Origin: Pseudomicrostroma phylloplanum
Taxonomy: Eukaryota > Basidiomycota > Exobasidiomycetes > Microstromatales
Assembly: GCA_039545275.1 (NCBI GenBank)
Contig: BCHS01000002.1
Span: 1,798,001-1,862,000 of the forward strand
Direction of reading: 5' to 3'
Length of the DNA: 64,000 nucleotides
In this document: piece by piece, positions 1-11,742 of the stretch
Layout: the number at the start of each line of letters is the position of its first letter
Numbering within the stretch: the stretch's first letter is position 1
Program-made: the position numbers and the translations under genes
Notes under the pieces: generated by a model
The model's database searches: none
What the model was told of the DNA's origin: nothing
What the model saw: only the letters and a program-made list of their open reading frames with translations

Positions 1-1
1 T

Positions 2-1687
2 GAAGGCGAGGGTTTCGCCGGCATGTGTGAGATGCCCGCCAATCTCGTCGACAAGGTCTACCTGGCTCCGCCGGAAGAGAAGGGCTTCCAGCTCGTGCAG
101 AGTGCATTCGACAGCCTCACGCGCCAGCTGCGAGCAATGGAAGACCTGCCGCTGTCCTTGATCAGCATCACTGCTGCAAGCTCTGGACTACGCGGGACTT
201 CCGCCTTTGTGCCTGGACCGACGAACCTGGGAGCTCTAGGGTCCAGGATCCCTGATTGTGCATCGCACATCTCGGTACAAGACATCGTATTCACTTTCGA
301 ATCTTCTGGCCGCTGGCCTGATGATCTGAAGGGCATCCAAGCCATGAAGCTGGCATTCATGGAGCGACTCGCTGCTCTGCTGCCCACAAATATTCCAGAC
401 TTGCAGGCTCATGTTGCGCTCGATGACGATGCCGAGGACAGCTCAATACAGGACTGCAGCTCCTTGGAGCTGATCTTGCCGTCGGGGTTTGCTTTCCGAG
501 CTCGCATTCACCACGAGCGCGAGAGAGTGCTCCTCGAGCGGATAGTGTCCGACAAGCGCTTCGAGACTCCAGCGCGAAGAGAGGAAGCTGCTCGGTGCCT
601 TGCCAAGTGGGAAAGGCGATTCGTGACCGGGCCCTCGCACCACGCTGCTTTGGCGACCATCCAACATCGCTTCGTAGCTTTGAGCGATACGACTCGTCTT
701 GTTAAGCGATGGCTCACCTGCCAGATGCTAGACAGTCAACACGTCTCAGAGGAGATCGTCGAGCTTCTATGCACGAGCGTGTTCATCTCCCAGGGCGCAG
801 CAGTTCCTTCTTCTGGCGCGTCTGGCTTCTTGCAAGTCGTTCAGAAGCTCGCGACTTGGAAGTGGCGAGACGAGCCTCTGCTTCTCCCTCTGCGAGCAGC
901 TGTCCTAGCATCGGACGAGACGCCGCTCACAAGCGGTCTCCGTTTCCAGACGGAGAAGAGACTTGAGGCGATGGAGGCCTTCAAGAAGACGCGTAGCACA
1001 GACCCTAGCATCTCCAACCGAGGGTGGTTCATTGCTACCGAAGAGGACGTCGAGGGCCGACACTGGGGTGAACTTGGTCCATCCGGCCCGATCGCTCACT
1101 CGATCCAGCAACTAGCCAAGGGCGTCTGTGCCCTTCTCGGCAGCATTGAAGCGGGCGCTGGCCCCCGGGGAGGTATCACCCCAGCTGTCGCCCGCGCGCT
1201 CTTCACCCCTTCGACAAAGGCCTTCGACTTTGCCATCCACCTCCGTCCTCAAGTACTCCCCCGCTACGGGCAGGGTCTCCATTCAGACGAGTCTCTCTGG
1301 ACATCAGGCGCTTCTGCCTTCCGCAACCAGCCTCTCAAGGCAGGCGGACAGCGCTCCGTCTACGGTCCCACTCCGCGCGTCGACTTCGACCCAGCCGCAA
1401 AGCTCCTCGCCCTGCTCCGCTCCGTGTACGGCGACTCGCTGCGCCTCTTCTTTGATCCGCACGGCGGAGCCACGATTGGTGGGATGTGGAACCCGTCCCT
1501 GGTGGGCGAGGAACACGGGAGGAAGTTCAAGGTCGGTTTGGGGTACAATAGCGCTCCGCCTCAGGCGCTTCAGGCGGGGGCCGAGGGAGGTAAGCTGAGG
1601 GACGTCTCGTTGAACACGAAGGCGATCCTTGCTGAGATGGAGAGGTTGGGAGAAGGACTCATCGAGAGGATCGAGCTGATCAAGTGA
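2..1687 (+). CDS. UTP22: Utp22/NRAP, U3 snoRNP (SSU processome) protein, C-terminal part
   Basis: The frame is open from the first base of the window, so the 5' end lies outside it; about 561 codons remain before TGA. Utp22 (human NOL6/Nrap) is a nucleolar structural protein of the small-subunit processome, built from degenerate nucleotidyltransferase-like and PAP/OAS1-like domains, and works in 18S rRNA processing. The C-terminal Nrap signature is visible: a conserved block starting HHAALATIQHRF, then DTTRLVKRW, EEIVELLCTSVF, and near the end VYGDSLRLFFDPHGG followed by GGMWNP. No intron is needed in this part. It converges on the PI31 gene with 167 bp between the stop codons. The family call rests on these recognised motifs; I am confident of it. 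Confidence 0.85.
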   Translation, partial: EGEGFAGMCEMPANLVDKVYLAPPEEKGFQLVQSAFDSLTRQLRAMEDLPLSLISITAASSGLRGTSAFVPGPTNLGALGSRIPDCASHISVQDIVFTFESSGRWPDDLKGIQAMKLAFMERLAALLPTNIPDLQAHVALDDDAEDSSIQDCSSLELILPSGFAFRARIHHERERVLLERIVSDKRFETPARREEAARCLAKWERRFVTGPSHHAALATIQHRFVALSDTTRLVKRWLTCQMLDSQHVSEEIVELLCTSVFISQGAAVPSSGASGFLQVVQKLATWKWRDEPLLLPLRAAVLASDETPLTSGLRFQTEKRLEAMEAFKKTRSTDPSISNRGWFIATEEDVEGRHWGELGPSGPIAHSIQQLAKGVCALLGSIEAGAGPRGGITPAVARALFTPSTKAFDFAIHLRPQVLPRYGQGLHSDESLWTSGASAFRNQPLKAGGQRSVYGPTPRVDFDPAAKLLALLRSVYGDSLRLFFDPHGGATIGGMWNPSLVGEEHGRKFKVGLGYNSAPPQALQAGAEGGKLRDVSLNTKAILAEMERLGEGLIERIELIK

Positions 1688-1854
1688 AGCCCAGGAGAAA
1701 AAGGGGCAAGCTAGCAAAGGGCGTAGAGGAGGCTGATGTGACTGTACTTGCGATGCGGCGCGGCAAAGTGGGGGATCTTGTACAAATGAAAGTCGTTAAT
1801 CATTACAAACGTTACAGGAAGAATTCTTCTCGATTGATCTCGTCCCCACCCCAT

Positions 1855-3105
1855 TTACATGAACATGTCGTCATAGCCACTAGGCGGTCTGACATCGTCC
1901 CAATCAGGATCGCCCCTCCTGCCCTGTCCGCCCTGTCCGCCTCCCCCTCGTCCAGCACCAGGCAACGTCCCTCCTGGTCCAAAGGGTCCTCTAGGTCCGC
2001 CTCCAGGCCCCGCGCCCCAAGGTCCTACAGGATCGAATCTCGCTCCGGGAGGAACAGCTCCAGGCGGGAGGAACCCATCACCGCCCCACGGGCCCATAGG
2101 TTGGCCACCAACCCCGCCGCCGCCGCCGCCGCCGCCGGGGCGCTGGAAGCGATCGCGGAAGATGGGATCGTCCGGGCCTACATACATCCCTCCACCACCT
2201 GTCCCAATCCCGCCAGGATTCCCACCGAAGAGGGGTGGGGGCCCAAACCCGCCCATGGCTCCGGGCGGACGAGCGCCTCCCAGTGGGTCGAGATCGCGGT
2301 CCCCGATGGCGAGAGGATTGCGGCCGCCAGGGAAGATGAAGCCTCGGTCGCCTGTGCGGTCTGGTTGACGTGGGTCATCGGGATCGGGGAAGGTGGGAGG
2401 GGGACGACGCTGTTGGTTTGAGGAGGAAGAGGACGAGCCTGAGGGCGGACCATCATCTGTGCTCGTGGACTCTTCGTAGCCGTCTTTCCTGAGACCGGGA
2501 ATGAGCTTCTGGACAATCTTGCCCTTGAATCCCAGCAGAAGATCGCTGAGTCGGGACGTGGAGATGAAGCCGTGCACAAGCGGCTCCTGAGAGGCAGCAC
2601 TGCGCTCGCCAGCCGCTCCTCCAGCGGGATCCTTTGGGTAAGGGAAGAAGCTTGGCGAAGTATAATCGCCTAGGGGCAGCTCCCACGTCGCCGTCTTGTT
2701 CTGCTCTAGCGCACTGGCGTGGATCAAGACGCGGGTGCTCATACGGAGCAGCTTAAGGAGGAAGGTGAGGGAGGATTGGTCGTGCCTGTAGCGCATCGTG
2801 TAAGACTCGGGACCATTGCGGTTCCAGACCTCGGGTAGTGCATTGGTCTGGGTGGATGTAGAGGGAGCTCTACTCGAGGATGCCTCATCGGAGGTAGACG
2901 AGATAGCAGAACTAACTGCTGTACTGTAGTCAGAGATGCGATCCTCCTCGGTCAGTCCGACCATGCGGAAGTCTAGCCTGGTCAGTGCAGCGTGCAGGAG
3001 AGCGGCGAGCGCATCTTGCGGCTGGCGGAGGCGGAGTGACCCTCCCTGTATAAGCTGCGTCAGCGTCTCGAGCACTGCAGATGGATCGAGAGGATCTGGA
3101 GCCAT
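1855..3105 (-). CDS. PI31-type proteasome regulator (PSMF1 family)
   Basis: About 416 aa, single exon. PI31 proteins bind the 20S proteasome and modulate its assembly and activity in cytosol and nucleus. The N-terminal FP-like domain contains LRQPQDALAALLHAAL and DFRMVGL (about residues 20-48). The C-terminal half is the typical Pro/Gly-rich disordered tail with GDRDLDPLGG, a VGPDDPIF block and ARFDPVGP, ending DMFM. A run of eight or nine glycines comes from a GCC-repeat tract around 2114-2137. I chose the ATG at 3105 because its context (A at -3, G at +4) is better than the in-frame ATG at 3168, which would add 21 residues. The tail is longer and richer in Gly than in animal PI31. Function is inferred from family. 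Confidence 0.8.
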   Translation of the reverse strand: MAPDPLDPSAVLETLTQLIQGGSLRLRQPQDALAALLHAALTRLDFRMVGLTEEDRISDYSTAVSSAISSTSDEASSSRAPSTSTQTNALPEVWNRNGPESYTMRYRHDQSSLTFLLKLLRMSTRVLIHASALEQNKTATWELPLGDYTSPSFFPYPKDPAGGAAGERSAASQEPLVHGFISTSRLSDLLLGFKGKIVQKLIPGLRKDGYEESTSTDDGPPSGSSSSSSNQQRRPPPTFPDPDDPRQPDRTGDRGFIFPGGRNPLAIGDRDLDPLGGARPPGAMGGFGPPPLFGGNPGGIGTGGGGMYVGPDDPIFRDRFQRPGGGGGGGGVGGQPMGPWGGDGFLPPGAVPPGARFDPVGPWGAGPGGGPRGPFGPGGTLPGAGRGGGGQGGQGRRGDPDWDDVRPPSGYDDMFM

Positions 3106-3734
3106 ACTGAGCTGCGTTAAGTCGAAGGCTGTGAGGGACAAGTGAGTGGTAATAGTGAGGATACTCATCGGAAGCGAGGCGGGCGTGACTGAGGAAATCA
3201 CCGAGTGGGTGGAGGCACGCGCGTCGGCGCACGGCCTCCTTCCGATCCGATGCGATCACCTGGCCCGATCCTCCCACAAATATCCGTCCCCTCCGGCTGT
3301 CGCACTTGTGGTACGTGTAGTGATCCAGGTACACAACGTACGCCCTCGCCGACGCCGAGCATTGCGCCATGCTGACTACCCCAGCTCGGGTATCGCGTAT
3401 CATCCTCTCGCTCGCGCCCTGGTGTCAGCAGCCGACGTCGCCGTTTGACTCTTCCCCATCTCACACGCGCAGCCAGGCACTACAGCAGTCTCTCCGCTTC
3501 GGCACGGACCAATGACATCGCCCACAGGCCGGAATGGCGCAATCCGCTAGAAATACTCAATCTCGCACGCAATCGGGGTGAAATCAGCAGGCCAGGGACC
3601 CTATCACAGGAGGGGGGCGATGCCCGCAATGGCGCTGCTACAAGTATCTTCGATGTCCCAGATGAGAAAGAAGATCTTGACTTCCTTCACACGAGAACAG
3701 CATCGCAAGTGGTAGCAGCAGAGGCAGCGACACC
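3106..3734. promoter_or_regulatory. Divergent intergenic region, PI31 / MFS transporter
   Basis: 629 bp between two divergent starts; it probably holds both promoters. It contains an alternative in-frame PI31 start (ATG ending at 3168) and a + strand frame at 3445-3738 with no ATG that overlaps the transporter start codon as ATGA. I see no clear TATA box. Confidence 0.5.
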
Positions 3735-5570
3735 ATGAGCGCAGACGCTACTCTCGCTCCTGCCTCGCCCGTACATTCGGCAGAGAAGGCCGCGCGTGTC
3801 GATAGCGTCTCCTCCATTTCGCACCAAGATCAGGTCCGCCCAGACTCCCGTGAGGCTTCCACTGGCTCACCTCTGCCTGCTGACGAGAAGGCTGGGTCCG
3901 GCATGCATTATGGGCGCGAAGGAGTGGATCCCAACCCGGTGTATACGGCGGAGGAGGAGCGCAGGCTGGTGCGCAAGATCGACTTGATCCTGCTGCCGTC
4001 GCTTAGTGTCTTGTACTTGTTGAGCTTCTTGGACAGGAGCAAGTGAGTATTTGAACGCTCAGCGAGGCAATACGAGGGCAATTCGATTGATTGAGAATGT
4101 AACACCTCTCCCTCCCCCTCGCCTCACCTTAGCATCGGAGCTGCGAAGATCGACGGCATGGCCACCGACCTCCGCCTAGGCTCCCAGTATCCAACCGCCC
4201 TAACCCTCTTCTTCGTAGGCTACGTCCTCTTCGAGATTCCCGGCAACTGGGGTCTCAAGCTAACCAAGCCCGCCTTCTGGATGCCCATGACGACCGTCTG
4301 TTTCGGCATCGTCTCCCTCACGCAAGGTCTGGTGCACAATACCTCTGGTCTCCTCGCCGTGAGGCTCTTTCTGGGCGTGTGCGAGGCGAGCTTGTTTCCA
4401 GGGACGGTATTCATCTTCTCGCAGTGGTACCTGCGCAAGGAGCGAGTTGTACGCGTGAGCTTCTTCTTCAGTGCGGCAGCGGCGGCGGGCGCATTTGGTG
4501 GGATCTTGGCCTATGTGATTGGGTTGATGGACGGGATCGGTGGCAAGCGGGGATGGCAGTGTGAGTATCGTGAAGACCTGAGCAAATCATCTGCTATCGA
4601 TCTTGAGACATGCTGACCATGCGTCTTTTCGTTGCGCTGCCCCCTTCCTTTCCTCGCCCACCTCACAGGGATCTTCATCATCGAAGGTCTCCTCACCATC
4701 GTAATCGCCGCCATCACCTTCTTCACCATCCCCCACTACCCAACCAAGACCAACTGGTTCACCCCTCGCGAACTCTCCATCCTCCACCATCGTCTCCGTC
4801 AAGATTCCGACGCCCTCGAGGAGGAAGGCTTCAATTGGTCTGGTGCAAAGCAAGCTTTTAAAGATCCGCTAGTCTACGGGTTTTGCTTCCTCTTCCATGG
4901 TGTGAGCTTTTCGCTTTATACCATCAGCCTTTTCGCGCCGACGATTATACAGGAATTGGGATATGCGTCTTGGCAGGCGCAACTACTTACTACGCCGCCG
5001 TACGTCTTCTCCTTCGTGGTGACGATGATCGTTGCATGGACGGCGAAGCGGACGGGGCGACGAGCGCCATACATCATCGGGAGCATCCTCGTGGCCATTG
5101 TGGGGTACATTGCTCTGATCACCTCTCCCACCGTAGGAGGAAAGTACACAGCTTTGTTCCTCATCGTCGGTGGGATCTACCCAGCCGATGCGCTCCTCCT
5201 GGCTTGGCCATCGGAGAATATCGCGGGTGCCACCAAGCGGAATACGGCCCTGGCGATGGTCATCTCCATTGGGAATGTCGGAGCCATCATAGGGACACAG
5301 CTCTATCGTGTACCCTTGGGAGGACTGAAGAACACAAATTATCATGTGTCAGAAGGACTCACGATCCTCTGGCTGGGCATAGGGCTGAGTGCTTGCTCCT
5401 TCCTCTGGTGGCGCATGTCACGGTCTAATGCCTACAGGAAGCGTGTCCTTGAGGGGCAGGCGGAGGGGTCAGAGGGATTCAAGAGGGAGGAGGAGAAGAC
5501 GAGGGAAGAGATCTCGCAGGAGTGGAGAGAGTTGGGAGATCGCAGATTGACGTGGCAATACCAGACGTGA
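3735..5570 (+). CDS. MFS transporter, anion:cation symporter (allantoate permease-like) family
   Basis: Three exons, 3735-4042, 4133-4560 and 4669-5570, give 545 aa. Both introns start GTGAGT. Splicing recreates two hallmark junctions: DRSNIGAAKIDGM at the end of TM1 and GWQWIFIIEG in the middle of the protein. These, with an EIPGNWGLK loop, RLFLGVCEASLFPG in TM4 and about 12 hydrophobic segments, place it in the Dal5/Tna1-type ACS family of plasma-membrane permeases, which import carboxylates, allantoate, nicotinate or vitamins. The 90-residue N-terminal extension is polar and Ser-rich; the C-terminal tail is charged and cytosolic. Substrate cannot be told from sequence. No catabolic gene sits next to it, so context gives no hint. 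Confidence 0.88.
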
Positions 5571-5760
5571 GCACGAGCGTGAGCTCAGTCAAGGTTGCAT
5601 GCGTCGCAGCCAACACTAGATTAGAGACGGTCTTTGTAGCCTATGTATTAAGGTCTGGCGTCCGGCCAGGAGTAATTGTACTGCTTTTGTCATTGCGCTG
5701 TGTATGATATGCCGACACTGTTCAAAGGAATGGCAAAGGTTATCCCGCCCGTGGTCCTCC

Positions 5761-8655
5761 TCAAATTTTGACCGCCTTGTAGAAGGAGGCATACATGTTG
5801 ACCCGATCAATCGCCTTCCCATCCTTCCTGATATGGATGGGCTGCACGCTGAATCCCATCTTCTCGAACCTCTGCCTATACCAAGGTTCCTTGGCAGCGC
5901 TCCTCCAGAAGACGGCTCCACCGGGTGCAATGACCCTGCTCAGCTCTCGAATTTCGCGATCCAGATCTGAAATGGACGTGTTGGCGTCGTCCCTGGAGAC
6001 CTTGAGGGAGGGTGCGGGGACTTGAGGAGCGATGGGGTCGAACCAGTCCATGTGGTCCATCAGGATCGCGTGGGTGAGGGAGTTGTCGGCCAGTCCGCGC
6101 AGGACGTGCACGATGGAGTCGGTGTGAAGCCTGAAGGCGTTTAACGCCTGCCCTGCTTTCTCTTTGAGCGACTCAAAGGCCTCTCGCTTCAGGTACAGAG
6201 GACAAGAGTCGTGCGTGTAGCGACCAGTAAGACACAGGTGATAGTGGTAGTTGTCGTCTTTGAGCAGGGTATGGTTGACCACGGGGTCGAGAGTGTCGGC
6301 GGCAAACTGTCCAGCAGTTACGCCTTCGTTACGGAAGCAATTGTATTGGTTGATCGGCACACCAAGGGCGTTCCACAGGAAAGCGGGGTTGGAGAGAACC
6401 AGATTGATGAAGGTCTTGTTAATCAAGATTTTGCGCAGATGCTTGGCCCAAATCGACTGCTGCTGCTCGAGAGTAGGTGCTTCGCACATGCGCTGTGCCC
6501 ACTTGTTGACCCCTGCCATTTGGAAGAGAGTCTTGGCCAAGCGAAGCGCATGGCCAGAATAGCCCCTGAAGTAGAAGTTGCGGTCCCAGCAATGCGTGTT
6601 GAGACGCCAGAACTGGTAAGCGTGGCTAGACAGGTGAGGCGAGAGCTTGCTGTCGAGTAGCTCTGCAAAGTTCTTGCACTTGCCGTGTCCGAAAAGACTC
6701 CAGAACTCGTCGTAGCTGAGCGCGGCAATGGCAGCTAGCTTCAGCTCAAGCAGATGACCTTGACAAGGATTCATGTCGACACAGTGAATCCGATGCGGCT
6801 TGGCAGCAATCGCATAGTGAAGAGCATTGTCCCCAGCAGAGGTGATGCAGAGCACAGAGTCATCGGACTTGAGTTTCATGTGCTCAATGTCGACGTAGGG
6901 GTCCTCCCACGTGAAGCCGTAGATCCAAGTCCTGAACATCTCACTGAATTTGTTGTCGACGAACGGCAATCGCCAGGTGTGAGACTGATAGTGGAACGAG
7001 CTGAGGGGCAACTTGGGACCCAAATCTAGTCGGACGGCGTCGTCAATGCTGACGTCGGATTCTCCCTCCTCGTCCGAGCCTCGACGTCGGACTGAGCTCG
7101 AGGTGCTACTTTCTGTTGCCTGTGAACATCGGCGCTGTAGGGCTGTCGACTTTGCTGTCCCTTCCTCCTCTTGCTTCTGAGCGAGCAAGTGGGCAAAGGA
7201 GAGCTCCGGAAAGGAGGGAGGGCAAATGACCCGGTTACCCGCTTCGATCTCATAAGCGTGGACAGCTTTGGTTGTGTCTCGGCTGCGAGAACATCCAATC
7301 CAGACGTAGAAGGGGATGCGAACGATGAAGGGGACGACGAAGCGATTTCGCCCATTGTAGCACTTGATTGTCCCGAATTTGTACTCCAGATAGTCTCGTC
7401 GAGCAGGGTGCAGCTCTACGTGGTCCAGAGAGAACCACGTTCGCCAGAACCAACGACTGAACCAGCCGCACTCTCTGCGAACGTCCCCTCCGACCATGGC
7501 TGTCTGAGGTCCAGGGCTGGTCTTGCCCGAGACGTAGAAGTCTGCCACTCCAAAGATGCCGGTGTCAGGGTCCAGCATGTCGTTGATGCGGTCCAGCACG
7601 GCATAGAAGGGCGGGATCTGCGGGTGAAAGGAGTGTCAGAATCTTGGTAACAAGGCTATACAACTCTGCTGAACTTTGCTCACCATCGAGATGGAGTAGC
7701 TGCACGTGAACAGATCCACTTTCTGCTCCTCCGGCAGACCAGGCAGAGTGAAGCCAGCAGCGTCCTGGCAGAGGACTTGTACATTCTTCCACCCCCTCGA
7801 ACGGAACCTTTGGCGAGCCACTTCAAGGAGCGGCTCGCAGAGGTCGATTAGGTAGATCTGTGACAGCTCCTCAAGTGGAAAATACTCTGCCATTTGCTCG
7901 ATGTTCCAGCCTGACGCCGAGCGAAGGAGGTGTTCAGCTTCGTCTCTACCCAAGAGTCGCGTCGCAAGGTGAGTAGCACTCACCGGTCCCGCCGCCAATG
8001 TCTACCCAAACCAGAGGCTTGCCAGGGTGCTTTGCCTGCATCTCCCGAAGCTGAGCAGCACATAGCCTGCAACGAAGGAGGAGAATAATTGTGATGAGTT
8101 GCTGAGGTCCTGCCATTATAATCTCCAGCTGCTCTGACTCACTTGAGCATAGTCTTACGTCCGCGTAGCAGTCCGTTGCGCGTCGCATCGTACACTGAAA
8201 GGGGGAGGAGCCATGGAAGAAAAAGCGTCAAGGCTTGCCGAATCTTCCGCAAGTCTTGCTTCTGTGGGGCCCTGCTACTATGTTTCACTCACCACTAGCC
8301 TGATGCTGGTAAAACCTGTCTAGCCTCTCACTCTGATTAGCCACCTTGCCAATGGGCTTCAGGAAGCAGTTCCACGCAAACGTGAGGGATGTCCGAGCTG
8401 CCAGGATCGCACAGGCATTGGCATTGGCAATGAGGAAGGAAGGAAGGAAGTCAGCCACTCCTCCTGCTGCTACTGCTGCTTCACCCCCTCTAGCTCTAGC
8501 TCTAGCTCTAGCTCTAGCTCACCAGTCTTTGATGCCCGCAGAACACAGAGGATGACGAGGGCGTTGAGGAGTGCATACTGGAAGACGACGGAGCTCATGA
8601 AGCTTGGCAAGCCCGAGTGTTCGGTGGGTGACCACAGGAGTGGTAGGCTGGACAT
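5761..8655 (-). CDS. BTA1: Betaine-lipid synthase (BtaB methyltransferase + BtaA aminocarboxypropyltransferase)
   Basis: Six exons (8523-8655, 8293-8397, 8143-8194, 7984-8066, 7684-7910, 5761-7617) give 818 aa. The enzyme makes diacylglyceryl-trimethylhomoserine from diacylglycerol and S-adenosylmethionine, a phosphorus-free substitute for phosphatidylcholine, probably on ER membranes. Exon 1 encodes a hydrophobic anchor. Spliced exons 2-5 give a class I methyltransferase: LDRFYQHQAS-VYDATRNGLLRGRKTMLK, the SAM loop VDIGGGTGWNIEQM (about residues 117-130) and IYLIDLCEPLL. Exon 6 carries the BtaA/DUF3419 part with ITSAGDNALHYAI and HCVDMNPCQGHLLELKLAA. This BtaB-then-BtaA order is that of fungal Bta1; algal BTA1 is the reverse. 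An acidic Ser-rich insert (about residues 360-400) lies between them. All exon phases agree. Confidence 0.9.
8489..8520. repeat. TCTAGC hexamer microsatellite in BTA1 intron 1
   Basis: Slightly more than five tandem copies of the hexamer TCTAGC. On the coding (-) strand they read as GAGCTA repeats and begin within the donor site of the first BTA1 intron. The same intron has two GCATTG copies near 8417-8428. Confidence 0.9.
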
Positions 8656-9452
8656 GATCGGGACACAGGTAGAGCTGGTGAAGAGGTGGAGAGGACGAGG
8701 AGTAGGAAAGAAGGAGGAGCGGGCGAGGAAGATGTACCCTTCGCCGAGGGAGCTTGGCTATAAAGGGCCATGGGCTGCTGCTGTCCCTGCCTCCCTCTTC
8801 TTCCTTGCCCGCATGGCTGATGGGGTGGGGCTACTATTGGCCGAGGGGACCGTACCTGTGTATGTACGCGGAGTGCTGTGTGTGTGCTTCTGCGACGTGG
8901 ACCTTTGCCCAGTCAGTCTGTGATCAGAAGAAGATACGCGCCTACACTTCTCCCGTACACCTACTTTCCGGGGATGTGCACGGGCCACGCGCACTCGCAC
9001 CTCCTTGAAACGTGTCCCTGGCACAAGGGCACGTTCTGGACTCCACCCTCCTCGCTACCCACACCGACGGCTGCTCTGGGGCAGAACCTACCTCGGCTCG
9101 TCGGCTCTGAGGCCTTGAGCTTTCAGATTCCTCTAATCGGCAATATACACACACAGATGCGCGCGCGCGTACGCGAGGTTCAGAGGACGCGACTCGAGGG
9201 ATGCTGATACTTCAGATGCTGGTGATTGATGCAGTATGCTCTGGCGCGTCTGAGCATCACGCGTCGCATGAACGGCCTTGTATTCGGTTCCATTATTTAC
9301 AATGTTTGATTTGCAGATCCACTTGCGCCGCACTGCTCCGTCGACTCCCCTTCCCTTGCTTCCTAGACTGCCCGCGCTGCTCAGCCCTGTTCCTCCCTGT
9401 CCCTCTCCTCCAACCATCTGATCCTTTCCCTATCATCGAGACTCTGTGGTTC
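8656..9452. other. Intergenic: BTA1 upstream region and GH47 3' region
   Basis: 797 bp upstream of BTA1 and downstream of the mannosidase gene; both are on the minus strand. It contains an isolated TATAAA-like string at about 8758 on the + strand, with no gene to serve there, and a purine-pyrimidine alternating tract at 9146-9175. Open frames here lack homology features I recognise. Confidence 0.4.
9146..9175. repeat. Alternating CA/CG dinucleotide tract (Z-DNA-prone)
   Basis: About 30 bp of almost perfect purine-pyrimidine alternation: a CA run followed by a CG run with a TA step. It lies about 500 bp upstream of the BTA1 start. Confidence 0.7.
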
Positions 9453-11519
<2,067 letters not shown>

Positions 11520-11742
11520 GCTGTACGGGAAGCTGGTCCTCTATGATGTGGTCGGGAAGATTTAGATGCAGCTGTCCCATCGGCGGAAGTGACACGCGGG
11601 GCGTCGGCCGACCTGCGCGTCTCTCGGCACGACCATCGGATCGGAAGCGCACTGAGTCCAATTCTCCCACCTAGTGCAGGGAGACTACCCGGCCACCTCT
11701 CTCTCCGTATTGATCATCAGCGGCCATAGCAATGAGGGCACG
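11520..11742. promoter_or_regulatory. Divergent promoter, GH47 mannosidase / DNA polymerase eta
   Basis: 223 bp separate the two start codons, so the genes must share or abut promoters. The polymerase frame stays open upstream to 11674, but no ATG occurs before 11743. Confidence 0.6.

Noticed and set aside
1684..2421. 245-codon + strand frame opposite PI31
   Set aside because: It is antisense to the Pro/Gly-rich tail of PI31 and open only because of that composition.
3445..3738. 97-codon + strand frame overlapping the MFS start codon
   Set aside because: It has no ATG and no recognisable sequence; part of the leader or promoter.
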